Shown here: positions 31,539 to 39,659 of the stretch, piece by piece
Layout: each line of letters begins with the position of its first letter
Numbering within the stretch: the first letter of the stretch is position 1
Assembly (NCBI GenBank): GCA_014649555.1
Contig: BMTG01000011.1
Location: 124,001-188,000, forward strand
DNA length: 64,000 nt
Source: Streptomyces globisporus
GTDB taxonomy: Bacteria; Actinomycetota; Actinomycetes; Streptomycetales; Streptomycetaceae
Direction of reading: 5' to 3'
Position numbers and translations under genes: made by a program
The notes under the pieces: model-generated
Seen by the model: only the letters and a program-made list of their open reading frames with translations
Told to the model about the DNA's origin: nothing
Databases searched by the model: none

Positions 31539-32507
31539 CTAACCCCCGGCATTCCACCCCGCCACCAGCTCACCCAGCGCCTCGGCCGCCTCCTCCGTGT
31601 CGCGGCCGTCGTCGGCGCGGGCGTGGCGGGCCAGTTCGACGTGGACGAAGCCCGCGTGTTCGCGCTCCGCCGAGCGGCCCTGGACGTTGCTCCGGCCCTC
31701 CAGCGGGCAGCGCGCCTCCCAGGCCCGGCAGACCCGTAGTCCGTCGTCGTCCAAGCGGTCGGCCAGGGCGGCCACCTCGGCGGGGGCCGTCTCGGCGGCG
31801 CCGGTGGAGACGACGGCGTCCCAGGGGCGGTCGGAGGAGTCGGTGAAGCCGTGCAGCTGGACGCCGGGGACCCCGCGCTTCTGCAGCTCCACGACGACCG
31901 TGTGGAAGGCGCTGTCCTCGCGGTGGGCGACATCGGCTTCGCCGTCCTTGCCGGCCCGGCGGTGGGATCCGGCGAGGACGAGTGCGCCGCCGGGGTTCTG
32001 CTCCAGGAGCCGGATGCCGAGGTCCTCGGTGTCGCGGTCGGAGACGGGGTGCGGGACCTGGGCGTTCCAGCGGACGGTCGAGTCGGCGTTCAGATACACG
32101 CGGCCCCAGCGGGCGCTCTCCCCCGGGCCGGTCGCGGCGATCTCGTCGTAGCGGCGGCCCGAGTCGGTGTCGGTGAGGCGGGTGAGGCCGAGGCCGAGCG
32201 GGGCGAGTTGCCGCTCGGCGCCCTGGGCGTCACCCGACAGCAGACTGCCGACGGCCTTCGCCAGTCGCGCGCGCTGCGCCTTGCCGGGCGGGCTGTAGGG
32301 AGTGTCGGCGCGGAACGTCGATGTGTATCCGAGGACGCGGCTGCGCAGGTCGACCAGTTCCCGGGCGCGCGGAACGGTTTCCTCCGGGTTCGGGGACGTA
32401 TCGGCCTGACAACCGGCCAGAGTCAGGATCAAACCCACCGGGACGAAAATGCGGAGGAAACGTGATCGTCTCGTGATGGCAATACGACGATCACGCATGA
32501 TGCTCAT
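31539..32507 (-). CDS. uncharacterised lipoprotein next to capA
   Basis: A 322-residue exported protein. After the basic start RDRRIAITRRSRFLRIF the signal peptide VPVGLILTLAGC ends in a lipobox, so it should be membrane-anchored on the outside. The mature part has a helical region, then a C-terminal domain with histidine- and acid-containing motifs (LVLAGSHRRAG, ADVAHREDSAFHTVVVELQ, GVQLHGFTDSS, GFVHVELARHA) that look like metal ligands of a hydrolase or amidase. I do not recognise the family. Divergence from capA suggests a link to the gamma-glutamyl polymer. Start is uncertain: ATG at 32528, 32507 or 32498. Confidence 0.68.
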   Translation of the reverse strand: MSIMRDRRIAITRRSRFLRIFVPVGLILTLAGCQADTSPNPEETVPRARELVDLRSRVLGYTSTFRADTPYSPPGKAQRARLAKAVGSLLSGDAQGAERQLAPLGLGLTRLTDTDSGRRYDEIAATGPGESARWGRVYLNADSTVRWNAQVPHPVSDRDTEDLGIRLLEQNPGGALVLAGSHRRAGKDGEADVAHREDSAFHTVVVELQKRGVPGVQLHGFTDSSDRPWDAVVSTGAAETAPAEVAALADRLDDDGLRVCRAWEARCPLEGRSNVQGRSAEREHAGFVHVELARHARADDGRDTEEAAEALGELVAGWNAGG

Positions 32508-32521
32508 GTAACCATGACTCA

Positions 32522-33724
32522 GTGACATTCCGTAATTCTCTCGGTATGGGTCGCTCGGTGGGCCTGCTGGCGATAGCCATCGGCCTCACCGTGTCGTGCG
32601 GCTCCGAGCCCGCGCCGCCCCAGGCCAAGGCCGGCGGCCGCAGTTTCACCGTCGCCGCGGCCGGCGACGTCCTCATCCATCCCGAGCTGGTCGAGCAGGC
32701 CGCCAAGGATGCCGAGAAGAGCGGACGCGGGGAGGCCGGCCTGGACTTCGGGCCGCTGCTCGCCGGGGTGAAGCCCGTGATCAGCAAGGCCGACCTCGCG
32801 ATCTGTCACATGGAGACACCCGTCGGGAAGCCCGAGGGCCCGTTCCAGGGATATCCGGAATTCCTGGTTCCGCCGCAGATCCTGACCAGTCTGAAAGACG
32901 TCGGATACGACACCTGCTCGACAGCCTCCAATCACACCTTCGACCATGGGCTGAAAGCCGTGCGCCGCACGCTGGACGCCATGGACAAGGTGGGCCTCGG
33001 GCACAGCGGGTCGGCGCGGACGCCGAAGGAAGCAGAGCAGATCAACATCCGCGACGTCAACGGCGTCAAGGTCGCTCACCTCTCGTACTCCTGGGAGTCC
33101 TTCCTCAACCCCACGCCCGAGAAGCAGCGCTGGGCCTTCAACCTCTCCCGCACGGAGACCATCAAGAAGGACGAGAAGCGGGCCCGCGACAAGGGTGCCG
33201 AGGTGGTGCTGCTCTCCCTGCACTGGGGCCTGGAGCACTACAACGAGCCGAGCGTCCCGCAGCTGGACATGGCCCGGCGGATCACCGAGGAGACCGGTGT
33301 CGATCTGGTGATCGGGCACCACGCCCACGTGGTGCAGCCGATCCAGAAGGTCAACGGCACCTGGGTCGCCTACGGCCTCGGCAACCAGGTGGCCCGGCAC
33401 TCCTCGCCGACCGGCCTCACCGAGGAGGGGGCCATCGGCTGGTTCGAGTTCCGTGAGACCGCCGACGGCTGGGATGTCGCCGCCCGCTACCGCACCACGC
33501 TCGTGGACATCCCGCCGGAGCTCGAACCCGGGGAGAAGGCACCCGAGGGCGCGGTCGAGGACCTCCGGCTGGTGGACGTACAGCAGGCACTGGAGAACCC
33601 CGGAGAGCTGTCCGCCGACCGGACCGCCCGCTACCGGCTGGCCGAGGACCGGACGCGCGGCTTCCTCTTCAACCGGGGAGCGCCGGGCGGTGACGGCCTG
33701 AAGCGGCTGTCGCCGCAGAAGTGA
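32522..33724 (+). CDS. capA: CapA/PgsA-type poly-gamma-glutamate protein
   Basis: A 400-residue CapA-family protein with a calcineurin-like metallophosphatase fold. The N-terminal hydrophobic segment ending LTVSC suggests a lipid anchor. Family motifs are FTVAAAGDVLIHPELVEQA, LAICHMETPVG, ASNHTFDHGLKAVRRTLDAM, VVLLSLHWGLEHYNEPS and VDLVIGHHAHVVQPIQKVNGTWVAYGLGNQ, with the metal-binding Asp, Glu, Asn and His residues intact. In Bacillus CapA/PgsA is needed for polymer assembly and export with CapB and CapC, both present just downstream. GTG 32522 is one choice of start; ATG 32546 is the alternative. A hairpin with a T-run follows. Confidence 0.88.
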   Translation: MTFRNSLGMGRSVGLLAIAIGLTVSCGSEPAPPQAKAGGRSFTVAAAGDVLIHPELVEQAAKDAEKSGRGEAGLDFGPLLAGVKPVISKADLAICHMETPVGKPEGPFQGYPEFLVPPQILTSLKDVGYDTCSTASNHTFDHGLKAVRRTLDAMDKVGLGHSGSARTPKEAEQINIRDVNGVKVAHLSYSWESFLNPTPEKQRWAFNLSRTETIKKDEKRARDKGAEVVLLSLHWGLEHYNEPSVPQLDMARRITEETGVDLVIGHHAHVVQPIQKVNGTWVAYGLGNQVARHSSPTGLTEEGAIGWFEFRETADGWDVAARYRTTLVDIPPELEPGEKAPEGAVEDLRLVDVQQALENPGELSADRTARYRLAEDRTRGFLFNRGAPGGDGLKRLSPQK

Positions 33725-33750
33725 CCAGGACCACACCACCACATACGCCA

Positions 33751-33786
33751 ACGGACACAACCCTTTAGGCGGTTGTCCGTCTTTTC
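33751..33786 (+). terminator. intrinsic terminator or attenuator after capA
   Basis: ACGGACACAACC at 33751-33762 pairs with GGTTGTCCGT at 33771-33780 (two-base bulge), followed by CTTTTC. This is one of the few hairpins here with a T-run. It separates capA from the membrane protein, capB, capC and nlpC genes, so those may have a second promoter or be attenuated. Confidence 0.68.
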
Positions 33787-33889
33787 TACGACAGCGTCTC
33801 GCGCTTTTCGACGACGACGTCTCGCAGCCACGCGACAGCGGTGCTTCCTCCGGGCACTGAGCTCCCGCAGCGACCAAGGAAGAAAACCG

Positions 33890-36211
33890 GTGACATCGAC
33901 TCCTGCCGCGCCCCTCGTGCCGAAAGGCCGGCGGCGCAGCCGCAGACGTGCGGACATGCCGTTGCTGGGTGGCATCAGGCCGCCGATCGCCCTGCTGTGC
34001 GTGCTGATCCTCGCCCTCGCGGGCCTCACGGCCAAGGTGTTGGGGCCGGGCGCGGAACCGGTCGTGCCCAAGGCGGTGCTCTCCTCGCAGCAGCACTTCG
34101 CCGAGGACGGCGCCATCGCCCTGCGCGCCTCGATCGACGAGCGGGTCACGGACCTCGAACGCACCGCGACCGCGCTGAACTCGGGCAAGCCGGCCGACCC
34201 CGAGCGCGTGCTGTCGGACCTGAGCAAGGCGTACCAGAAGTGGACCGGCACCACCGTGCTGGACCTGGCGGACGGCAAGGTGCTGGCCGCCCGCGGGGAG
34301 CGCATCCCGCTCGCCTGGGTGGACAAGGACGTCCTCACTGGTGACGAGGCGCTCACCCCGCGGATGGTGCGGCTGGACACCGGCGACGTACGTCTGATGA
34401 CGATGGCGGTGCTGGAGGGGAAGCAGGGGGCGCAGCACCTGCTGGTCGCCTCCAACAGCCTCTCCGTGCCCCCCATCAACCTGGGCCCGTTCCGCAGCAT
34501 GGCCGTCGTCGCGCGCGGTGGCGAGATCCTGGCGACCGCCGGCTTCGAGCAGTCCGAGGCGCTGAACTCGGACGCGGAACGCAAGGAACTCACCTTCCTG
34601 CAGAAGCAGATGACCCGGCTGTCCGACCAGTCCGCCGAGGAGACCGAGCAGAACCCGGTGAGCGCCCGGGAGCCCGGCTCCCGCGGCTACCCCGGCGTCA
34701 GCGGAACCCTGGTGGGCGGGGGCTACAACGGCCGGGTCGCCACCGTCGGGTACGCCTCCCTCGCCGCCTCCGACCCGGAGGACGGGGAGAGCGTCGCCGC
34801 CGGTCTCGGCCTCACGGTCGTCTCCCTGCTTCCCGTGGTCCAGCAGCAGACCCTCACCGACGACAGCCGGCAGCTCTTCGGCCTGCTCGCGGCGGGCGCC
34901 CTGGTGCTGCTCGGCCTGCTCGCGGTCGCCGTGCTGTGGATGACCGTGCAGCGCCCGCTGCTCGGCCTGTTCCTGGAGTCCCGCCGGCTCGCCCGGGGCG
35001 ACCTGGTCCGCCCGGTCACGGTGCCCCGCTGGGGCGAGGCCGCCCGGATCGGCGCCGCGCTGGAGAGCATCCGCGGTCAGCTCGGCGGCCCGCACGGATC
35101 CGACGGCCCCGTCGGCGCGCGCCCGGCCGGCCGGTTCCGGGGCGGTGCGCGCGGGCCGCTGGCGCTGACGGCGGTTCTCCTGCTGCTGTGGTGCGTTCCC
35201 GTCGGGCTCCTGCTCAACCGCACGGACGGGACCGTCAGCATCCCCGCCGTCATGGTCAACGACCAGCGCGACCGCACCGACCTGGTCGCCGACCGGGCCC
35301 GCCGGGCACTGAACGAGGCCCAGGCCGACCTCGTGTCCACCTCCCGCCTGCTCGACCTCGACGACCCCGCCGGCACCGAGACCGTGCTGAAGAGCGCCTT
35401 GCGCGAACACACCCGCTACCAGGCGCTGTACGTCGTCGGCGCGACCGGCGACATCGTCGCCCGGGCCGGCGGCGACCCCCACCCGTGGAGCACGGAGAAG
35501 GCCCCCTCGCTGGTCCGTGTCTCCGGCCAGGGCGAGAAGAGGCCCGTCGTCCAGGCCGGGGCGCCCGTGCCGGAGCGCAAGGGCATGACCCTGGTCGGTG
35601 AGGTGCGGGTGGAGTTCCTCAACTCGCTGCTGAAGCGGCCCGGCCTCGGCGAGGTCCGGATCGTGAACGCGGACGCGCGGACCCTCGCCGGCAGCGACGG
35701 TTTCCGCGCCTTCGAGGGGCTGCCGGAGGACGCGCTGCCCGACCTGGTGCGCGCCGCCAATGTGCGGGTGGGCGCCGGGCCGCTGGAGAACGGGCTGCTC
35801 ATCCGGGACGGCGGCGCCGTCACCGTGGCCGCCGCGGCGCCGTTCACCGGTGGCGGGGTCGCCGCCGACCTGGGCTGGACCGTCGTGAGCTGGCAGGACG
35901 CCGGCCGCTTCGAGATCACCGCCTACGAGCGCGAGGACCGCAGCGTGCTCGCCAGTCTGCTCGGCATCGCCCTGATCGTGGTCTGCCTGGGCTGGATCCA
36001 CCTCGTCGTCGTACGGCCCCTGCGGGCCCTCGCGGCGGCCGCCGAGAAGCTCGCCGACGGAGACCTCAAGACCGTGCACTACCCCCGCTACCAGGACGAG
36101 GTGGGCGCCGTCGTCCGGAGCCTCGAACTGATCCGCCAGCAGTTGCAGGCCCGTCGGCAGACCCAGGCGCGCCGGCCCGCCGAGTCCCGGCCCGGCGCCG
36201 GAGGAAGGTGA
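33890..36211 (+). CDS. membrane protein with two extracytoplasmic sensor/HAMP modules and no output domain
   Basis: A 773-residue protein made of two similar halves. Half 1: transmembrane helix (IALLCVLILALAGLTAKVL), a 270-residue outside domain, helix LLAAGALVLLGLLAVAVLWM, then a HAMP-like region (RPLLGLFLESRRLARGDLVRPV). Half 2: helix LALTAVLLLLWCVPVGLLL, an outside domain, helix LLGIALIVVCLGWIHLVVV, and HAMP (RPLRALAAAAEKLADGDLKTVHYPRYQDEVGAVVRSLELI). It stops right after the second HAMP, with no kinase, cyclase or methyl-accepting domain. GTG 33890 has AAGGAAG upstream. Its stop is six bases from the capB start, so it belongs to the polymer operon; a scaffold or regulator of synthesis is a guess. 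Confidence 0.82.
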   Translation: MTSTPAAPLVPKGRRRSRRRADMPLLGGIRPPIALLCVLILALAGLTAKVLGPGAEPVVPKAVLSSQQHFAEDGAIALRASIDERVTDLERTATALNSGKPADPERVLSDLSKAYQKWTGTTVLDLADGKVLAARGERIPLAWVDKDVLTGDEALTPRMVRLDTGDVRLMTMAVLEGKQGAQHLLVASNSLSVPPINLGPFRSMAVVARGGEILATAGFEQSEALNSDAERKELTFLQKQMTRLSDQSAEETEQNPVSAREPGSRGYPGVSGTLVGGGYNGRVATVGYASLAASDPEDGESVAAGLGLTVVSLLPVVQQQTLTDDSRQLFGLLAAGALVLLGLLAVAVLWMTVQRPLLGLFLESRRLARGDLVRPVTVPRWGEAARIGAALESIRGQLGGPHGSDGPVGARPAGRFRGGARGPLALTAVLLLLWCVPVGLLLNRTDGTVSIPAVMVNDQRDRTDLVADRARRALNEAQADLVSTSRLLDLDDPAGTETVLKSALREHTRYQALYVVGATGDIVARAGGDPHPWSTEKAPSLVRVSGQGEKRPVVQAGAPVPERKGMTLVGEVRVEFLNSLLKRPGLGEVRIVNADARTLAGSDGFRAFEGLPEDALPDLVRAANVRVGAGPLENGLLIRDGGAVTVAAAAPFTGGGVAADLGWTVVSWQDAGRFEITAYEREDRSVLASLLGIALIVVCLGWIHLVVVRPLRALAAAAEKLADGDLKTVHYPRYQDEVGAVVRSLELIRQQLQARRQTQARRPAESRPGAGGR

Positions 36212-36217
36212 CCCAGC

Positions 36218-37924
36218 GTGCTCTACCTCTACTTCGTCCTGCTCACCGGCAGCGTGTTCCTGCTCGTCGCGGGCATCGTGGAGCAGCGTCGGCACTACGC
36301 CGCGCTGCACACGATCCCCTCGCGGGTGCTCGTCAACGGCATCCGCGGCAAGTCCTCCATCACCCGGCTCTGCGCGGGCGCGCTGCGGGGCGGTGACCTG
36401 ATCACCGTCGCCAAGACGACCGGGACGGCGGCCCGTTTCATCCACCCGGACGCCACCGAGGAGCCGGTCTACCGCAAGTTCGGCATCGCCAACGTGGTGG
36501 AGCAGATCGGCATCGTCCGCCGGGCCGCCACCTACCGGCCCGACGCGCTCGTCATCGAGTGCATGGCCGTGATGCCGGCGCTCCAGGAGGTCAACCAGAG
36601 CAAGCTGATCCGCTCGACGATCGGCGTGCTCTGCAACGTACGCGAGGACCACCTCGCCGAGATGGGGCCCACCCTCGACGACGTGGCCCGCTCGCTGTGC
36701 CGCTCGATGCCCGAGGACGGCATCTGCGTCACGGCCGAGAAGGAACGTTTCCACATCCTCCAGGAGGAGGCGGACGCCCGGAACTGCCAGTTGGTGTACG
36801 CCGATCCGGAGACCGTCAGCGACGAGGAGCTGCGCGGCTTCAGCTGGTTCACCTTCAAGGAGAACGTGGCGATCGCCCTGGTCGTCGCCGATCTCCTCGG
36901 CGTGGAGCGCGAGGTCGCCCTCCAGGGGATGTACGACGCCCCGCCGGACCCGGGTGTGCTCTCGGTGGAGCGCTACGTGGCCCCCGACGGCAACCGCCTC
37001 GCCTTCGCCAACGTCTTCGCGGCCAACGACCCCGAGTCGACGCTGATGAACATCAACCAGCTCCTCGACCTCGGCGCGATCCGCCGCCCGCTGAACGTGG
37101 TGATCAACTGCCGCCCCGACCGCGTGGAGCGCAACGGGCAGATGGGCGAGATCATCCCCGACCTCCAGCCCGACAACGTCTTCGTCATCGGGCACCCCGC
37201 CAAGAGCGCGATCGACGCCATCCCCGCCGCGTGGCAGGACCGGGCGGTCGACCTGGGCGGCGAGAAGCGGGCCGCCGAGGAGTTCATGCCGGCGATGCTC
37301 GGCCGGATGTCCGACGGCGCGTCCCTGGTGGCGATCGGCAACATCCACGGCCAGGGCGAGGAGCTGCTGGAGTACCTCGCCGAGCTCCCCGCCGACGAGA
37401 GCGAGACGGACGAGGAAGCTCCGGCCCCCGTCGCCGCGAACCCGGCGCAGGCGTCCCGCCTGGATCCGTTCGCCTCGTACCACCCGGCGTACGAGGAGCG
37501 CTACCAGGCTTCGCAGACGCAGGAGATCCCGGTGGTCCGCATCCCGGCGCAGCCGACGGATTCCCACCGGCAACAGCCCGGACACCACGAGCAGTACGCC
37601 GGGCGTGAGCCGTACACACAGCGCGAACGGCACACCCAGCAGGAGCCGTACACACAGCGCGAACAGCACACCCAGCAGGAGCCGTACACACAGCGCGAAC
37701 AGCACACCCAGCAGGAGCCGTACACGCAGCGCGAACAGCACGCCCAGCAGGAGCCGTACGCACAGCGTGAGCCCTACGCGCAGCAGGGCCGGGACCGGGA
37801 CCGGACCCAGGACCAGCCCTTCGAGTTCTTCGCCGGCGCGCCGCGGAAGCAGCCGTCCGAACCCGCCCCGCACATCTGGCCGCCCCACGACGAGCCGCAC
37901 GACGACGCCCGGAGTTCCCGTTGA
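36218..37924 (+). CDS. capB: poly-gamma-glutamate synthase CapB/PgsB with repeat tail
   Basis: A 568-residue Mur-ligase-like ATP-dependent amide ligase that joins glutamates through the gamma-carboxyl. After an N-terminal membrane helix the P-loop is NGIRGKSSITR at 40-50; KTTGTAARFI, VIECMAVMPALQEVNQSKLI, CNVREDHLAEMG and VINCRPDRVERN follow as in Bacillus CapB. The family normally ends near 400 residues; here a 170-residue extension, rich in Pro, Gln and Glu, carries five 12-residue repeats EPYTQREQHTQQ. GTG 36218 follows GGAGGAAGG. The stop overlaps the capC start (TTGA). Confidence 0.9.
   Translation: MLYLYFVLLTGSVFLLVAGIVEQRRHYAALHTIPSRVLVNGIRGKSSITRLCAGALRGGDLITVAKTTGTAARFIHPDATEEPVYRKFGIANVVEQIGIVRRAATYRPDALVIECMAVMPALQEVNQSKLIRSTIGVLCNVREDHLAEMGPTLDDVARSLCRSMPEDGICVTAEKERFHILQEEADARNCQLVYADPETVSDEELRGFSWFTFKENVAIALVVADLLGVEREVALQGMYDAPPDPGVLSVERYVAPDGNRLAFANVFAANDPESTLMNINQLLDLGAIRRPLNVVINCRPDRVERNGQMGEIIPDLQPDNVFVIGHPAKSAIDAIPAAWQDRAVDLGGEKRAAEEFMPAMLGRMSDGASLVAIGNIHGQGEELLEYLAELPADESETDEEAPAPVAANPAQASRLDPFASYHPAYEERYQASQTQEIPVVRIPAQPTDSHRQQPGHHEQYAGREPYTQRERHTQQEPYTQREQHTQQEPYTQREQHTQQEPYTQREQHAQQEPYAQREPYAQQGRDRDRTQDQPFEFFAGAPRKQPSEPAPHIWPPHDEPHDDARSSR
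37607..37786 (+). repeat. 36-bp coding tandem repeat in capB
   Basis: Five units of 36 bases from 37607, the second and third identical, the first and fourth with a few changes, the fifth diverging. Each encodes EPYTQREQHTQQ. The strong nucleotide identity including silent positions suggests recent expansion by slippage or recombination. Confidence 0.93.
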
Positions 37925-38403
37925 CCACCGCCGCACTGACCCCCGAGATGGCCGCCCTGGGTATCGCCATAGGGCTGTTCTTCTCGCTGCTGTGCTACCT
38001 CACCACCAACCTTTCGCCCGGCGGAATGATCACCCCGGGCTGGCTCGCGCTGACGCTGATCGAGGATGTCCAGCGCGCGGCCATGGTGCTGGGCGTCACG
38101 GCGCTCACCTACGCGGGCACCAAGGTGATGCAGCGGCTGGTGATCCTGTACGGCAAGCGGCTGTTCGCCTCGGTCGTGCTGCTCGGCGTGCTGCTCCAGA
38201 GCACGGTGATGATCCTGCTGTCGCTGGAGTTCCCGCTGCTCTACGGCAACCAGACCCTCGGCTTCATCGTGCCCGGTCTGATCGCCTACCAGCTGGTGCG
38301 CCAGCCGAAGGGCCCGACCCTGCTGGCCACCGGCACGGTCTCGCTCATGGCCTACATCGTCGTCGCCGCCGGGCTGCTGCTCGGCATCATGCCCGCTGTC
38401 TGA
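37921..38403 (+). CDS. capC: poly-gamma-glutamate synthesis protein CapC/PgsC
   Basis: A 160-residue membrane protein with about five hydrophobic segments. It matches CapC: LGIAIGLFFSLLCYLTTNLSPGGMITPGWLAL, then YGKRLFASVVLLGVLLQ and GNQTLGFIVPGLIAYQLVRQ. CapC forms the membrane synthase complex with CapB. TTG at 37921 overlaps the capB stop, giving tight coupling and probably a fixed CapB:CapC ratio. Confidence 0.9.
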   Translation: MTTAALTPEMAALGIAIGLFFSLLCYLTTNLSPGGMITPGWLALTLIEDVQRAAMVLGVTALTYAGTKVMQRLVILYGKRLFASVVLLGVLLQSTVMILLSLEFPLLYGNQTLGFIVPGLIAYQLVRQPKGPTLLATGTVSLMAYIVVAAGLLLGIMPAV

Positions 38404-38435
38404 CCAGCCGCCCACGAACAACCGAGGAGTTACCG

Positions 38436-39515
38436 ATGGCAGGGAAGAAGAAGTCACGGCCCGTCGTCTCGGGACTGGTGGTGCTGGCGCTCGTCGCGAC
38501 CTCCGGCTACCTCACCCTGGAACTGCGCAAGCAGGAGGCGCCCGGGGTGACCGAGGTCCGCAACGTCGGCGTCCTGGACGGCGGCAAGGCCTCCGGCTCG
38601 GCCGACGACGACAAGGGCGAGGCCACCTGGTCCCGGCTGGAGAACCCGGCGCGCTCCGTGCTGCGCGGTTCCGACGGCCGGATCAAGGCGGTGTTCACCG
38701 ACGGGGCGCGCCTGGCCACGCTCACCGGCCCGGCCCGCACCTTCACCGAACCGGCCTCCACCTCGTCCAAGGTCTCCACCACGGACTGGGTGCGTCTGAT
38801 GCCCGAGCCGTGGAAGAAGGGTGCCGAGAAGGAGAAGTGGTTCACCGACTGGCACGCCGAGTACGCGGACAGCAAGGAGGACGACGTCTTCGCGACCGCC
38901 TTCCAGTACGTGGCCGGCGCCCCGCAGAAGAAGGACGACCAGGGCGTCGCCTACGCCGGTGACGCCAACTTCGGGCCGCTGAACACCACCGGCGCGGAGG
39001 GCGGCGACCTGCGCCTGGAGCAGTCCGACTTCTACGACTACCTCGGCCTGCCCTACCCCTTCCGCGACGGGCAGACCGGCACCCCGGAGTCCATGCGCGC
39101 CAAGTCCCTGGACTGCTCGGGGTTCATCCGGATGGTGCTCGGCTACCGCACCCGTTACCCGCTGATGTCCTCGGACGCCTCGGGCGACGGGCTGCCGCGC
39201 ACCGCGAACGGCATGGCCCGCTCCGACGAGGGTGCCGACGTGCTCCCGCTGACCGGTGTGGGTCCCGACGACCGGCCGTCCGCCATCGACCAGCTCCAGC
39301 CGGGCGACCTGGTCTTCTTCAAGCTGGACGCCCGCACGAAGGAGCGGCTCGACCACGTCGGCATCGTGCTCGGCTACGACACCGAGGGCCACCTGATCTT
39401 CGTCTCCAGCCGCGAGGAGATCAACGGCCCGACCATCGGCGACGTCGGCGGGGTCTCCCGGCTGGACGGCAACGGCTACTACGCCAAGACCCTGCGCAGC
39501 GCGAAGCGGCTGTGA
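38436..39515 (+). CDS. NlpC/P60-type cysteine peptidase of the cap operon
   Basis: A 359-residue exported enzyme. One N-terminal membrane helix (VVSGLVVLALVATSGYLTL) anchors it outside; residues about 50-200 are a linker and SH3-like region; the C-terminus is an NlpC/P60 papain-like domain with Cys227 in LDCSGFIRMV and His307 in LDHVGIVLGYD. NlpC/P60 enzymes cut gamma-D-glutamyl bonds, so in this operon it could trim, release or attach the gamma-glutamyl polymer, a job done by CapD or PgdS in Bacillus. GAGGAG precedes ATG 38436. Confidence 0.85.
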   Translation: MAGKKKSRPVVSGLVVLALVATSGYLTLELRKQEAPGVTEVRNVGVLDGGKASGSADDDKGEATWSRLENPARSVLRGSDGRIKAVFTDGARLATLTGPARTFTEPASTSSKVSTTDWVRLMPEPWKKGAEKEKWFTDWHAEYADSKEDDVFATAFQYVAGAPQKKDDQGVAYAGDANFGPLNTTGAEGGDLRLEQSDFYDYLGLPYPFRDGQTGTPESMRAKSLDCSGFIRMVLGYRTRYPLMSSDASGDGLPRTANGMARSDEGADVLPLTGVGPDDRPSAIDQLQPGDLVFFKLDARTKERLDHVGIVLGYDTEGHLIFVSSREEINGPTIGDVGGVSRLDGNGYYAKTLRSAKRL

Positions 39516-39550
39516 CCCGGCGGCGGCCCGCCGCGGCTGTCCTTCCATAA

Positions 39551-39598
39551 AACGGCGCGGCGCTATGGGAGTTCCTGCTCCCGTAGCGCCGCGCCGTT
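39551..39598. terminator. strong bidirectional terminator between cap and azt loci
   Basis: The sequence from AACGGCGCGGCGCTA to its complement TAGCGCCGCGCCGTT forms a stem of about 21 bp with one T-G mismatch and a 6-base loop. It lies between two convergent transcription units, preceded by an A-run (useful as a T-run on the minus strand). Confidence 0.88.
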
Positions 39599-39659
39599 CA
39601 TAGCTCCTGGAGGCAGAGCCTCTCTGGACAGGGGCGGTGTGCTGCCGGGCGCGGACCGG

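Noticed and set aside
37607-37786. CRISPR array
   Set aside because: The 36-bp repeats are directly adjacent with no spacers and encode an in-frame 12-residue peptide repeat in capB.
32519-37936. A minus-strand open frame of about 1,800 codons across the cap locus
   Set aside because: It is antisense to capA, the dual-HAMP gene and capB; its protein is low-complexity Gly/Arg/Glu with no family motifs. The 36-bp repeats only make it look repetitive.
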